DNA of 64,000 nucleotides from an uncultured Porticoccus sp. (GCA_947259505.1 CAMYLT010000001.1:62001-126000), one strand, 5' to 3'; counted from the stretch's first letter, positions 35,162 through 45,100 are shown. A program made the numbers and translations. The notes: generated by a model not told the origin, from the sequence alone.

Positions 35162-37399
35162 ATGACCATGTTTAAAAAAACCATACCGTTATGGGCGGCG
35201 TTAGCCGTCATCATGTCGCCGCTGGCGACCTCTGTGCATGCCGAATCTATGAATGCTGAATCCATGTCCAATCAATTCTGGTGGCCAGACAGGCTGGACT
35301 TGGGCCCGCTGCGGGAGCATGACGCCCGTTCCAACCCGATGGGTGCCGATTTTGATTACGCCAAGGCCTTTGCCAGCGTGGATATGAAGGCCCTGAAGGC
35401 CGACATCGCCGACGAAATGACCACGTCTCAGGCTTGGTGGCCTGCGGACTGGGGCACCTACGCCGGCCTGTTCATTCGCATGGCTTGGCATAGTGCTGGT
35501 ACCTACCGCGCCGCAGACGGCCGTGGCGGTGCCGACGGCGGACAGCAACGCTTTGAGCCGCTGAACAGCTGGCCGGACAATGCGAACCTGGACAAGGCGC
35601 GTCGCCTGCTCTGGCCGGTGAAGAAAAAATATGGTCGCGATGTTTCCTGGGGCGATCTCATGGTCCTGGCCGGTAACGTCGCGCTGGAAAAGGCCGGCTT
35701 CAAGACGTTCGGTTTTGCCGGTGGTCGCGCCGACGATTGGGAAGCCGATCTGGTGTACTGGGGCCCGGAAACCAAATGGCTGGACGACAGCAAACGCTAC
35801 AGCGGCAAGCGTGATCTGGAAAATCCGCTCGCAGCCGTGCAGATGGGTCTTATCTACGTGAATCCGGAAGGCCCCACTGGCCACACCGGCGACCCTCTCG
35901 CCGCCGCTGTGGATATCCGTGACACCTTTGGCCGTATGGGTATGAATGACGAGGAAACTGTCGCCCTGATTGCCGGTGGCCACACCCTCGGCAAGACCCA
36001 TGGTGCCCATGGCCCGGGTAAGTGCGTTGGCCCAGAACCGACCGCTGCCTCGCTGGAAGAGCAGGGCTTAGGTTGGAAGAACAAGTGCGGTAAAGGCAAT
36101 GCTGAGGACACCGTGACCAGTGGTCTGGAAGGTGCCTGGACTCCCACACCGACTCAGTGGACCGCAGTATTTCTACAGAACCTGCTGAACTTCGAATGGG
36201 AGATGACCAAGAGTCCGGCGGGTGCCGTGCAGTGGGTGCCCAAGGACAAGGCTTTGCATCAACTGGCTCCAGATGCCCACGTCAAGGGTAAGCGCAATCC
36301 GGTCGTCATGCTGACCACAGACCTGGCTCTTCGCGAAGACCCTGCCTATCGCAAGATCTCCGAGCGCTTTGCCGCGGACCCGAATGCATTTAATGATGCC
36401 TTTGCCCGCGCCTGGTTCAAGTTGACCCACCGCGATATGGGCCCCAGCAGCCTCTACGTCGGCAGCGAAGCACCCAAGGAGCAGATGATCTGGCAGGACC
36501 CGATCCCGACAGTTGACTACGCCATGATCGACAACGCTGACGTCAAGGCACTGAAAGCCAACATCCTGGCCTCCGGCCTGACCGTACCGGAACTGGTGCG
36601 TACTGCCTGGGCTGCGGCTTCCAGCTTCCGTGGCTCCGATAATCGCGGTGGCACCGACGGTGGTCGTCTGCGTCTGGCCCCGCAGAAGGACTGGGCCGCC
36701 AACTCACCCAAGGAGCTGGCGAAGGTTCTGACGAAGCTGGAAGGCATTCAGAAGGACTTCAATGGCAGTGCCTCTGGTGGCAAGAAGGTTTCCATGGCAG
36801 ACCTGATCGTACTGGGCGGCGCCGCGGCGATTGAAAAAGCGGCCAGCGATGGTGGTCATAGCATCAGCGTACCGTTCAAGCCGGGCCGCGCGGATGCCCA
36901 GCAGGCGCAGACCGATATCCAGTCCTTCTCGTTGCTGGAAAACAGGGCGGATGGTTTCCGCAACTACTACGCTGGCGGCAGCTCGGCCTCACCTGCGGCC
37001 CTGCTGGTTGACCGTGCCAGTCAGCTCAACCTGACGGTACCGGAAATGACCGTGCTGGTAGGTGGTATGCGTGCGCTGAACGCCAACACTGACGGCTCCG
37101 CGCAAGGCGTGCTCACCAATAAGCCGGGTGCCCTGACCAATGACTTCTTCGTCAACCTGCTGGACATGTCCACCAAGTGGCAGAAGTCTGCTAAGGAAGG
37201 AGCGTACGACGGTATCGATCGCAGCTCCGGCAAGGTTCGCTGGACCGCTTCGCCGGTGGACTTGGTGTTCGGTTCCAGCTCAGAGCTGCGTGCAGTGGCG
37301 GAGTTCTACGCGGCAGATGACGCCAAGGCCCAGTTTGCGAACGACTTCGTTGCGAGCTGGACCAAGGTGATGAACCTGGGTCGTTTCGATCTGGATTGA
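35162..37399 (+). CDS. katG: catalase-peroxidase KatG with signal peptide
   Basis: 745 residues. Two peroxidase-like domains. Distal haem residues are in [11 protein letters not shown] (Arg, Trp, His). The Met-Tyr-Trp adduct partners are the Tyr of [10 protein letters not shown] and the first Met of RMGMNDEE. The proximal His is in [12 protein letters not shown]. Unlike cytoplasmic KatG it begins with a Sec signal peptide ([22 protein letters not shown], written in part), so it should work in the periplasm, as the KatP type does. Codon use is strongly C/G-ending, more biased than its neighbours. Followed by a strong terminator; monocistronic. Confidence 0.95.
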   Translation: MTMFKKTIPLWAALAVIMSPLATSVHAESMNAESMSNQFWWPDRLDLGPLREHDARSNPMGADFDYAKAFASVDMKALKADIADEMTTSQAWWPADWGTYAGLFIRMAWHSAGTYRAADGRGGADGGQQRFEPLNSWPDNANLDKARRLLWPVKKKYGRDVSWGDLMVLAGNVALEKAGFKTFGFAGGRADDWEADLVYWGPETKWLDDSKRYSGKRDLENPLAAVQMGLIYVNPEGPTGHTGDPLAAAVDIRDTFGRMGMNDEETVALIAGGHTLGKTHGAHGPGKCVGPEPTAASLEEQGLGWKNKCGKGNAEDTVTSGLEGAWTPTPTQWTAVFLQNLLNFEWEMTKSPAGAVQWVPKDKALHQLAPDAHVKGKRNPVVMLTTDLALREDPAYRKISERFAADPNAFNDAFARAWFKLTHRDMGPSSLYVGSEAPKEQMIWQDPIPTVDYAMIDNADVKALKANILASGLTVPELVRTAWAAASSFRGSDNRGGTDGGRLRLAPQKDWAANSPKELAKVLTKLEGIQKDFNGSASGGKKVSMADLIVLGGAAAIEKAASDGGHSISVPFKPGRADAQQAQTDIQSFSLLENRADGFRNYYAGGSSASPAALLVDRASQLNLTVPEMTVLVGGMRALNANTDGSAQGVLTNKPGALTNDFFVNLLDMSTKWQKSAKEGAYDGIDRSSGKVRWTASPVDLVFGSSSELRAVAEFYAADDAKAQFANDFVASWTKVMNLGRFDLD

Positions 37400-37455
37400 T
37401 CGGTGTGGAAGAGGTGACATATCGCTCAATGTGAGCGGTGACCTCTAAAATAAGA

Positions 37456-37489
37456 AACGGCGGTGCTCAGTGCACCGCCGTTTTTTTTT
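37456..37489 (+). terminator. intrinsic terminator of katG
   Basis: Perfect 11-12-bp stem AACGGCGGTGC/GCACCGCCGTT with a short loop, followed by nine or more Ts. Confidence 0.95.
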
Positions 37490-37537
37490 GCGCGTATAAC
37501 GCTTGTGGTTTTATGGTCGTGAATATTTTTTGGCGAT

Positions 37538-37816
37538 TTATTTTCTTTTCCAGATATTTGCCACGGCGCGATCACTACCTAAAAAACCGACAATTTCACA
37601 AGCGCCGCCTACTAACAGGAAGACGATGGCGGGAAGAATGCCTGCCATTTTGGTGGAAATAATCGACGCATAAAGAGAACCTAAAGATAAAAGCAGGAAG
37701 AGGGCGCCCAAGGCGATGAGTATTTTCCTGTGTGACGGCTGGTAGGTGTATTCGTTATTGCCCGACTCAAAATGATTGAGAACCGGGGTAAACAGTTTTT
37801 GGAGCAGCGCTTTCAT
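37538..37816 (-). CDS. small membrane protein, unknown
   Basis: 92 residues with two hydrophobic segments (ILIALGALFLLLSLGSLYA and AGILPAIVFLLVGGACEIVGFLG) separated by a short loop, a polar N-terminus (HFESGNNEYTYQPSHRK) and a basic C-terminus (NIWKRK). Probably an inner-membrane hairpin. I do not recognise the family. Convergent with katG and separated from it by the terminator. Confidence 0.6.
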   Translation of the reverse strand: MKALLQKLFTPVLNHFESGNNEYTYQPSHRKILIALGALFLLLSLGSLYASIISTKMAGILPAIVFLLVGGACEIVGFLGSDRAVANIWKRK

Positions 37817-37999
37817 TGACGACCTTGTTCGGCGGTGAGAATGATACGGACATCATACCCTATCAGTTGGGGAGCAAGGGCCAGTTTTGTCGCCTTGAAT
37901 GCGGAACCGGTAGTCCCCCGGATAATCGATTTGTTGGGAATTTAATCTTGAAATCAGGAACTCTTGCTCTGTGTAAGCAGCGGGTAGTGTGGGTCACAA

Positions 38000-38416
38000 C
38001 TACCGCGACAGAGTCTCTGAAAAGCGGTTGCTATAAAGCTCAATCCACTCGTGCGCAGCGGTTTCTCTGTCCAATGCCCGTCCTTCGTCGAGGAGCTTGC
38101 GGCGGTAGTGTTCGATCTGGCAGACCTGCTCCACCATCTTGCTCTTGAACGTCTCAGCGGCATCCTTGAACAGAATACTGACTCCGAACCCCGTGGCGAA
38201 GCGGTTGCATTTCACCACGCGACCCATGAGGCTGCACTCCTGATTTAATGAGGGGAAGCTCAGTGTCACCGGGGCACCCGGTGGGAGTTCGTGTGGCAGG
38301 CGACAGGCTAGTCCTCCATCGCCAATATTGCAGAGACTGGCTCGGTCGCCGTCGCTACTACCCTCTGGGGTTATGAGGATAGGAACTTCAGTTGGGTGAT
38401 GTATAAAACGTCTCAT
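38000..38416 (-). CDS. PilZ-domain protein, divergent
   Basis: 138 residues. The N-terminal MRRFIHHPTEVPILI, then ASLCNIGDGGLACRLP and LSFPSLNQECSLMGRVVKCNRFATGFGVSILF follow the PilZ barrel layout. The c-di-GMP motifs are weakened: the N-terminal RxxxR is not intact and the second motif reads NIGDGG, not D/NxSxxG. The C-terminal helical part (FKSKMVEQVCQIEHYRRKLL) is extra. Ligand binding is therefore uncertain. Confidence 0.65.
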   Translation of the reverse strand: MRRFIHHPTEVPILITPEGSSDGDRASLCNIGDGGLACRLPHELPPGAPVTLSFPSLNQECSLMGRVVKCNRFATGFGVSILFKDAAETFKSKMVEQVCQIEHYRRKLLDEGRALDRETAAHEWIELYSNRFSETLSR

Positions 38417-38780
38417 CGTCCTTTTCCTCCTCCTTATATTTGACAGAGTAGACCAGCTTTTGTTTATGCGAAAAGTGAATGAGATATAGGGAAGAAATTC
38501 GCGATTAACGGAGCGTTTAATGGCACTTTTAGTGTGGTTTTAATGGAACTTATATTGCGGAGAGGAAACTCGGGAAAGTATCAGCGAACCGGCTGCGAAA
38601 CAGGGCTATCCATTCCCGCACCGTCATTGCGCTGCCCTCATGTTGAGCCTGGATGTATCGAGTTTATGCTCTGATCCCAAAAGCCGCGCTGGTGGTGATC
38701 GACTGGTCGAGATTGTGCCGAACATTACACCTAACGTTGCTATACTCTGCCGCATCTGAAGCATAGATCGGAGTGAGTAA
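38417..38780. other. intergenic region, PilZ gene to SDR gene
   Basis: 364 bases between divergent genes. A -10-like TATACT lies just ahead of the SDR gene at about 38740, with GGAGTGAG as its Shine-Dalgarno, and TCCTCCTCC (minus-strand GGAGGAGG) serves the PilZ gene. I see no conserved RNA or ORF in the rest. Confidence 0.4.
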
Positions 38781-39596
38781 ATGCGTATTCAAGATAAAGT
38801 GGCTGTTATCACTGGAGCCGCGAGCGGTATTGGCCAAGCAGTTGCTAAAGATCTGGCTGAACGGGGCGCAAAAAAGATTGCCGTAGTCGATATGACCGAC
38901 CGCATCGAAGATGTTGCCGCCGAGATCAATGCCAAAGCAGGGCGCGATGTTGCGGTACCGTTTCAGGGTAATGTCACCGATGCCGCGTTCCGGGAATCCG
39001 TGTATGACCAGATGGAGAAGAACTACGATGTGGTGAGCATCTGCGTTCCGGCCGCCGGTATTACCCGCGATGATCTGGCCGTTCGCGTCAACAAAGAAAC
39101 CGGAAAGGCCAGCATTTATCCGCAGGAAAATTTCGAAATGGTGGTCAACGTCAACCTCATCGCCCCGGTCTATTGGGCCATGGAATTGATCGCCCGTATT
39201 GCCGAGGACCGGGCAGCCAAAGGGCTGAAAAAGTGGGTGCCAGATGAGCATGTGCAGGGCACGGTGATCTTTATTGGCTCTATTTCCTCCCAGGGAAATA
39301 AGGGCCAAGTATCCTATGCCTCCACCAAGGCCGGTCTGGAAGGCGCGGCCTCCACACTGGCCAAAGAAGCCACCTTCCACGGTGTGCGTTGTGGCGTGAT
39401 TCACCCCGGCTTTACCGATACCCCAATGGTGCGCGCCATGGGCGAGGACTATATCGAGAAATATATTCTGCCTTATACCCAATTGGGCCGACTGATTAAA
39501 CCGGAAGAAATCGCCGATGCCATCTGCTTTATGATTTCCAATTCGGTCGTTTCAGGCGAACTCTGGGCGGATGCAGGCTGGCATCCTTCGGCTTGA
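38781..39596 (+). CDS. short-chain dehydrogenase/reductase
   Basis: 271-residue classical SDR. The NAD(P)-binding motif is TGAASGIG (residues 11-18), the NNAG equivalent is degenerate (CVPAAGI), and the catalytic Ser-Tyr-Lys is in GSISSQGNKGQVSYASTK. PGFTDTPM and a C-terminal GELWADAGWHPSA follow. Asp38 (VVDM) after strand 2 favours NAD(H). A 20-residue insertion (RAAKGLKKWVPDEHVQ) precedes the Ser strand. Substrate unknown; FabG-like annotation would be too specific. Monocistronic with its own terminator. Confidence 0.88.
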   Translation: MRIQDKVAVITGAASGIGQAVAKDLAERGAKKIAVVDMTDRIEDVAAEINAKAGRDVAVPFQGNVTDAAFRESVYDQMEKNYDVVSICVPAAGITRDDLAVRVNKETGKASIYPQENFEMVVNVNLIAPVYWAMELIARIAEDRAAKGLKKWVPDEHVQGTVIFIGSISSQGNKGQVSYASTKAGLEGAASTLAKEATFHGVRCGVIHPGFTDTPMVRAMGEDYIEKYILPYTQLGRLIKPEEIADAICFMISNSVVSGELWADAGWHPSA

Positions 39597-39657
39597 TCGG
39601 ACGTAGACCTTCGTTACAGAGAGGGCTTTGTATTTTGGTTTTAATCCCAGGATAAAA

Positions 39658-39682
39658 AAGGCCGCGCTTAGCGTGGCCTTTT
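39658..39682 (+). terminator. intrinsic terminator of the SDR gene
   Basis: 10-bp stem AAGGCCGCGC/GCGTGGCCTT (one G-U) with a three-base loop, followed by TTTT; preceded by an A run, so usable on both strands. Confidence 0.88.
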
Positions 39683-39746
39683 AATTATCCGGGGGAATTT
39701 GAGGTTGGCTTTTACTCTGAACTCAAATATCCCTAACGGTGTCTTG

Positions 39747-39884
39747 TTACCGCTTTTTCTTGTCAGGGGCTTGCGTTAAAGCCGAGGCCGCAACACTTTT
39801 TTGTGCTTTAGTGGATTTGGGATCACTAAGGATTTTGGATGCCTTAGAGGCCACGTTTTTTGAGGTTTTTTCATTCTTAGCCAT
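39747..39884 (-). CDS. 45-aa Lys/Ser/Ala-rich small protein
   Basis: Short gene read directly from the minus strand: ATG at 39884, TAA at 39747-39749. The product begins MAKNEKTSKNVASKASKIL and ends in SALTQAPDKKKR. I recognise it as a widespread but uncharacterised small-protein type whose conserved features are the N-terminal TSK-VA-KA, a central SDPK, and the C-terminal SALTQ tail. GGAG lies nine bases upstream of the ATG. Highly basic and probably nucleic-acid-associated or disordered; that is inference. It stands alone between two terminators. Confidence 0.75.
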   Translation of the reverse strand: MAKNEKTSKNVASKASKILSDPKSTKAQKSVAASALTQAPDKKKR

Positions 39885-39947
39885 TGCTAAAAATCTCCGT
39901 ATAGGCCAGAAAACTGGCGAATTTAATATAAATTTAGTATGGTACGG

Positions 39948-39980
39948 AGGTATGACAGGCTTGTAACACCTGCCATACCT
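39948..39980. repeat. long hairpin upstream of the 45-aa gene
   Basis: 12-bp arms AGGTATGACAGG and CCTGCCATACCT (one mismatch) with a nine-base loop, 64 bases ahead of the small gene. A second spaced inverted repeat, CTGACCAG (39979-39986) and CTGGTCAG (40049-40056), abuts it. No T run, so not a terminator. Possible structured leader or small RNA. Confidence 0.45.
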
Positions 39981-40100
39981 GACCAGTTAGTTAGTAGCTT
40001 ACTAATAAAGCGGTGGGGTGCCACTCAACCACACTGGTATCCTCCTTCCTGGTCAGAACCGCCAGATTCGGTGTCGCTTCGGCAAGCAACGTTACACACG

Positions 40101-40134
40101 AACCCACTGATGTTGCAGCATCAGTGGGTTTTTT
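40101..40134. terminator. terminator at the end of the DUF5343 gene
   Basis: Perfect 12-bp stem AACCCACTGATG/CATCAGTGGGTT with a six-base loop and T run on the plus strand. It abuts the minus-strand stop at 40133 and would stop transcription from both sides. Confidence 0.88.
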
Positions 40135-40858
40135 AATCATCATCAAGTCCGTAAAAATTATTGAGGATAAACTTCGCCATTTTTACAGCTTTCCTAGCCT
40201 CTGACTCTTCAAGCCCTTTTGGAAAATAGATTACTCCATCATCCATTCCACGTAGTGGAACCGTTATTCTCTCCATACCCTCTGGAATTCGGTCTATATC
40301 GCTATTGAGATCTTCATCGTCGCCCAGTGAGCCCTTAGTGTTCTTCTCTGTTGCGGATTTCGGCTTTTTCTTTCCGACTCCTCTTGGCGGCGATGGGGCT
40401 CGCATGTGGTCTCCGATCTCATACCCCGCATCTTTACAGGCCGACAAAAAAAACGACACGGCCTTAGTCAGAGTTGATCCAGAAAAGCCGTATTCTCTGA
40501 AGATCTTGCTTATCTGGTGTTCGGTTCCGTTTTTTAGGTTTATACCGTCTTCGCGCAAAATGTCATAGGATTCCAAAAGAAGAACCTTTAGTTCTCCGGG
40601 GTATTCTGACTCACCACAGCTTACAAGATCGTGTAGTTTTTTGGTTGGCCGCCCGTTTTCGTCAATTAGCTTGAACCACTCGAACGCACCAATCATCAAA
40701 GAAATATATGTTCCAGATTGGTTTCCGAACACGCTTCTGTCTATTTGTGATGGGATTACCGATTCTCCCAACCTTCTAATATAATTACGAAAAGATGCAT
40801 ATGATGGGTAGGGTGGTCTTGGCCCGTGTTTCGGCTTTTTGATGATTTGTACTGTCAT
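40133..40858 (-). CDS. DUF5343 family protein
   Basis: 241 residues. The N-terminal half has the DUF5343 pattern: PPYPSYASFRNYIRRLGESVIPSQIDRSVF, then SGTYISLMIGAFEWFKLIDENGRPTKKLHDLV. A second block (LLLESYDILREDG to TLTKAVSFFLSACKDAGYEIGDHM) looks helical and winged-helix-like. A charged KKKPKSATEKN linker and an acidic DDEDLNSDID stretch follow. Function unknown. ATG 40858 with GGAG upstream is preferred over the longer frame to 40915. The gene is clearly AT-richer than its surroundings and looks acquired. Confidence 0.75.
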   Translation of the reverse strand: MTVQIIKKPKHGPRPPYPSYASFRNYIRRLGESVIPSQIDRSVFGNQSGTYISLMIGAFEWFKLIDENGRPTKKLHDLVSCGESEYPGELKVLLLESYDILREDGINLKNGTEHQISKIFREYGFSGSTLTKAVSFFLSACKDAGYEIGDHMRAPSPPRGVGKKKPKSATEKNTKGSLGDDEDLNSDIDRIPEGMERITVPLRGMDDGVIYFPKGLEESEARKAVKMAKFILNNFYGLDDD

Positions 40859-40902
40859 TTCGCACGCTCCACGTGATTCGATGTCTAGTGTACTGGCGCA
40901 AA

Positions 40903-40933
40903 AATATAAAATCAAGTTTTGTGCGACACAAAA
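40903..40933 (-). promoter_or_regulatory. promoter with palindromic operator for the DUF5343 gene
   Basis: Minus strand: TTGTGT (-35), 17 bases, TATATT (-10, plus-strand 40903-40908). A perfect palindrome TTTTGTG-N3-CACAAAA (40917-40933) covers the -35 and part of the spacer, so a bound protein would block RNA polymerase. Confidence 0.65.
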
Positions 40934-40995
40934 ATAAAAAACTATGTTATTTGTGCTATCTTTTGTTTTCTGTGAACTTTGTGCGTTATTTGTGT
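40918..40995. repeat. four TTTGTG half-site repeats
   Basis: TTTGTGC occurs at 40918, 40950 and 40978, and TTTGTGT at 40989. The first is half of the palindromic operator; the others extend upstream of the promoter. Such a cluster suggests cooperative binding by one regulator. The rest of the 348-base gap up to 41206 holds nothing else I can identify. Confidence 0.5.
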
Positions 40996-41206
40996 TTTTT
41001 GCGGCGGTTGCATTGCAGTGTGTTCAGAATATGAGCGCTAGAAAATGTGTGGGGATCGGGCTTTTGTAGGTGATTTGGGGCGGGAGTGATGCTGAAGTTT
41101 CACCTTTCACTGGGGTGGGGGTACTGAGCGGCTTAATATAGGGTGATACATTCCCGCACCACATGGAAAAATACTTTGAATATGTGGCAGTTAAGGGGGC
41201 TGTTAT

Positions 41207-41938
41207 CTATCCCTGCACCGGCTGATCAAAGCCCAGATTGCCCATCTCGATACCGCGGCGGAAGTCGCGCATATGTTTTTCCATCCACTCTTCAGCTTTT
41301 TCTTCATCACCCGCGCAGATGGCGTCGTAGACATGTTGGTGGGCGACCAGAATGCGTTCGCCGGGAGACAGGGCGCGGATGATGGCGCCCCAGGCGGGGT
41401 AGAACAGTTCGTTGAGGGGTGCGCGGGCCAGCAGCAGGGCATGATTGTGGGTGGCTTCGGCCACCAGATTGTGAAATTCGATTTCCACTTCCAGTAGGGC
41501 GTCGTGGTCGTTCATCACCTGTTTCGTGCGCACAAGATTATCGGCCAGTAATTGTTTCTCTTCTTTGGTGGCAGACAGGCAGGCCAGTTTGCCCGCCAGT
41601 GGTTCTAGCCCCATGGCCACCTGCCACAGTTCTTCAAAGGTGACCTGGTGCATCAGCATCGCCGAACTGACGGAGCGCCCGATGGCTTCGGTGCCGGGGA
41701 GGGTGACGACAAGGCGTTTCCGTCCCGCGCGACCGAGGATGCCGCCGTGTTCCAGCAGTCGAATGGCTTCGCGCACGGTGGAGCGGGTGACGCCAAACTG
41801 TTCTGCCAGATCGGTTTCCGTGGGCAGCAGGTCTCCCGCCTGAATCTCGCCGCTGACGATGGCATTGCGAATTTTCTCGCTGACCACTTTGTAGGCGGGT
41901 TGGTGGGCGAGCCGATCAAAACTGACAGATGGGGGCAT
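41207..41938 (-). CDS. FadR/FCD-type GntR transcriptional regulator
   Basis: 243 residues. The N-terminal GntR winged helix (IRNAIVSGEIQAGDLLPTETDLAEQFGVTRSTVREAIRLLEHGG) is followed by a helical FCD ligand domain with the metal-site-type residues (EIEFHNLVAEATHNHALL, VAHQHVYDAICAGDEEKAEEWMEKHM). Divergent from icmF and separated by 183 bases that hold a perfect operator. It probably represses icmF and itself, responding to an acyl-CoA or organic acid; the ligand is unknown. Confidence 0.9.
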   Translation of the reverse strand: MPPSVSFDRLAHQPAYKVVSEKIRNAIVSGEIQAGDLLPTETDLAEQFGVTRSTVREAIRLLEHGGILGRAGRKRLVVTLPGTEAIGRSVSSAMLMHQVTFEELWQVAMGLEPLAGKLACLSATKEEKQLLADNLVRTKQVMNDHDALLEVEIEFHNLVAEATHNHALLLARAPLNELFYPAWGAIIRALSPGERILVAHQHVYDAICAGDEEKAEEWMEKHMRDFRRGIEMGNLGFDQPVQG

Positions 41939-42015
41939 GGTGTGGTTTTCCTCTGGCGACGCACGGCCGCTATTTTCCTATCAATACGACTGAGAATAAC
42001 AGAATTTCCTATAAT

Positions 42016-42040
42016 TGACATATTGTCGGACAATATGTCA
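42016..42040. promoter_or_regulatory. FadR-family operator between gntR and icmF
   Basis: Perfect 25-base palindrome: arms TGACATATTGTC and GACAATATGTCA around one central base. The core TTGTCGGACAA fits the GT-N-AC half-site rule of FadR-type GntR proteins. It lies 77 bases from the regulator start and 81 bases from the icmF start. Confidence 0.85.
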
Positions 42041-42121
42041 GCATCGTATGGTCTATGAATAATAGGTGGGGTCTGTCGTGTCTGAGATCAGAGCTCCACA
42101 AACGCTATCTCGGGGGTAGTC

Positions 42122-45100
42122 ATGACGTCGGCCACACACTCACAACAACATCAGCAACAGCCTGCGGCTGAAACCACACCACTGCGCATTGTCACGGCAG
42201 CATCGCTGTTTGACGGCCACGATGCGGCGATCAATGTGATGCGTCGCCTGATTCAGGCCAGTGGCGTGGAGGTGATTCACCTCGGTCACAACCGCAGCGT
42301 CGACGACGTGGTGCGTGCGGCCATTCAGGAAGATGCCGATGCCATTGCCATCAGTTCCTATCAGGGCGGGCACATGGAGTATTTCCGCTACATGATGGAG
42401 CTGCTGCAGGAACACAACGCCAGTCATATACAGGTGTTTGGCGGCGGTGGCGGCACTATTACCCTGGAAGAAATTGCCGAGCTGGAAAACGCCGGCGTTA
42501 ATCGCATTTACCACCCCACCCACGGTATGGAGATGGGGCTGACCGGCATGATCGAGGATCTGGTGACTCGGGCGCGGCAGGCGCGGGCCGCGACGCTGTC
42601 GCCATCTTCCCCGAACATCGATGATGAAATTGCCGTGGCCCAGATGATATCCGCCATTGAGGAAGGGGCTGTGTCCGACGCCGAACTGACGCGACTGAAA
42701 AAAACCTGGCAGCTGGCCGCCGGGAACACCCCAGTGGTCGGTGTGACCGGCACTGGCGGGGCAGGCAAGAGCAGCACGGTGGATGAGTTGTTGAGCCGCT
42801 TCCTGCTACAGCGCCCGGAAATGCGTATCGCTGTATTGGCGGTAGACCCGACTCGCCGTCGCACCGGCGGGGCGCTGCTCGGCGATCGCATCCGCATGAA
42901 CAGCCTGTCATCAACGCAAATTTATATGCGCTCCATGGCCACCCGCCGCCAGCATCTGGCCACCAGCGAAATGCTCGGTGATGTCACCCTGTTCCTGAAA
43001 TCCCTCGGCTACGATCTGGTGCTGGTGGAAACCGCCGGTATCGGCCAGAGCGATTCCGAAATTGTCGACCTGGTGGATTTTTCCCTGTACATCATGACCA
43101 GCGACTACGGCGCGGCCAGCCAGTTGGAAAAAATCGACATGATCGATTACGCCGATATGGTGATTCTCAACAAATACGACAAGCGCGGTGCCGAAGATGC
43201 GCTGCGGGATATTCGCAAGCAGTGGCAGCGCAACCGCAATGCCTTCGACGTCAGCGGCGAGCAGATTCCGGTGTATCCCACCATCGCCAGCCAGTTCAAC
43301 GACCCCGGTGTGAACCGTGCCTTCTATCACTTGTGCAGGTTGCTGGTGAAAAAAGTCGGTCTGGACGAGCAGCGTTGGTTGCCGGGGGCTGACGAAGAAT
43401 TTATGGAGTCGCGCTCCGTGGCCCTGATTCCCGGCAGTCGGGTGCGCTATCTGGCGGAAATCAGCGAGGGTGCCCGCCAGATCAAGACCCGCAATGAACA
43501 GCAGGCGGAACTGGCGGCCACGGCCTATCAGAATTATCAGGTGCTCACTTCGCTGGACGATACGCAATTGCCGGAACCGCTGGCGCTGTATCCGGCCTCT
43601 GCGCTCACCGATGGCGAGGCGGACAATACCCTGCGCACCCTGCGCCAGCGTTATAACGCTGCGGTGGCTGATTTGAGTGGCGAGTCTATTCGCCTGTTGC
43701 AGGAATGGCCCGCGCGCAAGGCCGGTGTGGTAGATGAGCAATATTGTTATCAGGTGCGCGGCAGGGATATCACCGGCGATAACTATGTGGAATCTCTCAG
43801 CCATTTGAAAATTCCCAAAATCGCCCCGCCGCAATATCGCGATTGGGGTGAACTGCTGGCGTTCCTGCTGGCGGAAAACCTGCCCGGCAGTTACCCGTAT
43901 ACCGCCGGGGTGTTTCCCTATCGGCGCATGGGGGAAGACCCGATCCGCATGTTTGCCGGGGAGGGCACGCCGGAACGCACCAACCGTCGTTTTCACTATT
44001 TGTCCAAGGGGCATGAGGCCACGCGGCTGTCCACGGCGTTTGATTCGGTGACGCTGTATGGCGCGGACCCGGACCCGCGGCCGGATATCTGGGGCAAGGT
44101 GGGTAACTCGGGGGTGTCCATCGCCACCCTCGACGATATGAAAAAACTCTATTCCGGTTTCGATCTGTGCGCGCCGACCACCTCGGTATCCATGACCATC
44201 AACGGTCCGGCGCCAATGATTCTGGCGTTCTTTATGAACACCGCCATCGATCAGCAGGTGGAGAAGTACCTGAAGGACAACAATCTGTGGGACGAAGCAC
44301 AGCAGAAAATCGACGCCTGGTTCGGCGACAAGCCGCGCCCGCACTATGCCGGTAAGCTGCCGGAGGGGCACAACGGTTTGGGGCTGGCGCTGCTGGGTAT
44401 CAGTGGCGACAAGCTGGTGGATGCCGAGACCTACGGTCGCATTCGCGCGGAAACTCTGGCGGCGGTGCGCGGCACCGTGCAGGCAGATATTCTCAAGGAA
44501 GATCAGGCCCAGAACACCTGTATTTTTTCCACCGCTTTTGCCCTGACCATGATGGGCGACGTGCAGGCATTCTTTATCGACAACAAAGTGCGTAATTACT
44601 ACAGCGTGTCGGTGAGCGGCTATCACATCGCCGAGGCCGGGGCGAACCCGATCTCGCAGTTGGCGTTTACCCTGTCCAACGGCTTCACGCTGGTGGAGTA
44701 CTACCTGTCCCGGGGCATGAAGGTGGATGACTTCGTCCCCAACTTTAGTTTCTTCTTTTCCAACGGTATGGACCCGGAGTACACGGTGATGGGTCGGGTG
44801 GCGCGGCGCATTTGGGCGCGGGCCATGAAAGAGCGCTACGGTGCCAGCCCGCGCAGCCAAATGTTGAAGTATCACATCCAGACCTCCGGTCGCAGCCTGC
44901 ATGCCCAGGAGATGAGTTTCAACGATATTCGCACCACGTTGCAGGCGCTTTACGCGATTTTCGATAACACCAACAGTCTGCACACCAACGCCTATGATGA
45001 GGCGATTACCACGCCGACGACGGAATCCGTGCGCCGGGCGGTGGCCATCCAGATGATCATTAACAAGGAGTTCGGCCTCAATTTCTGCGAAAACCCCTGG

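Noticed and set aside
40001..40100. Possible tRNA or attC-like fold near the accessory patch
   Set aside because: I could not form a cloverleaf with a proper T-arm and acceptor stem, and no integrase is present.
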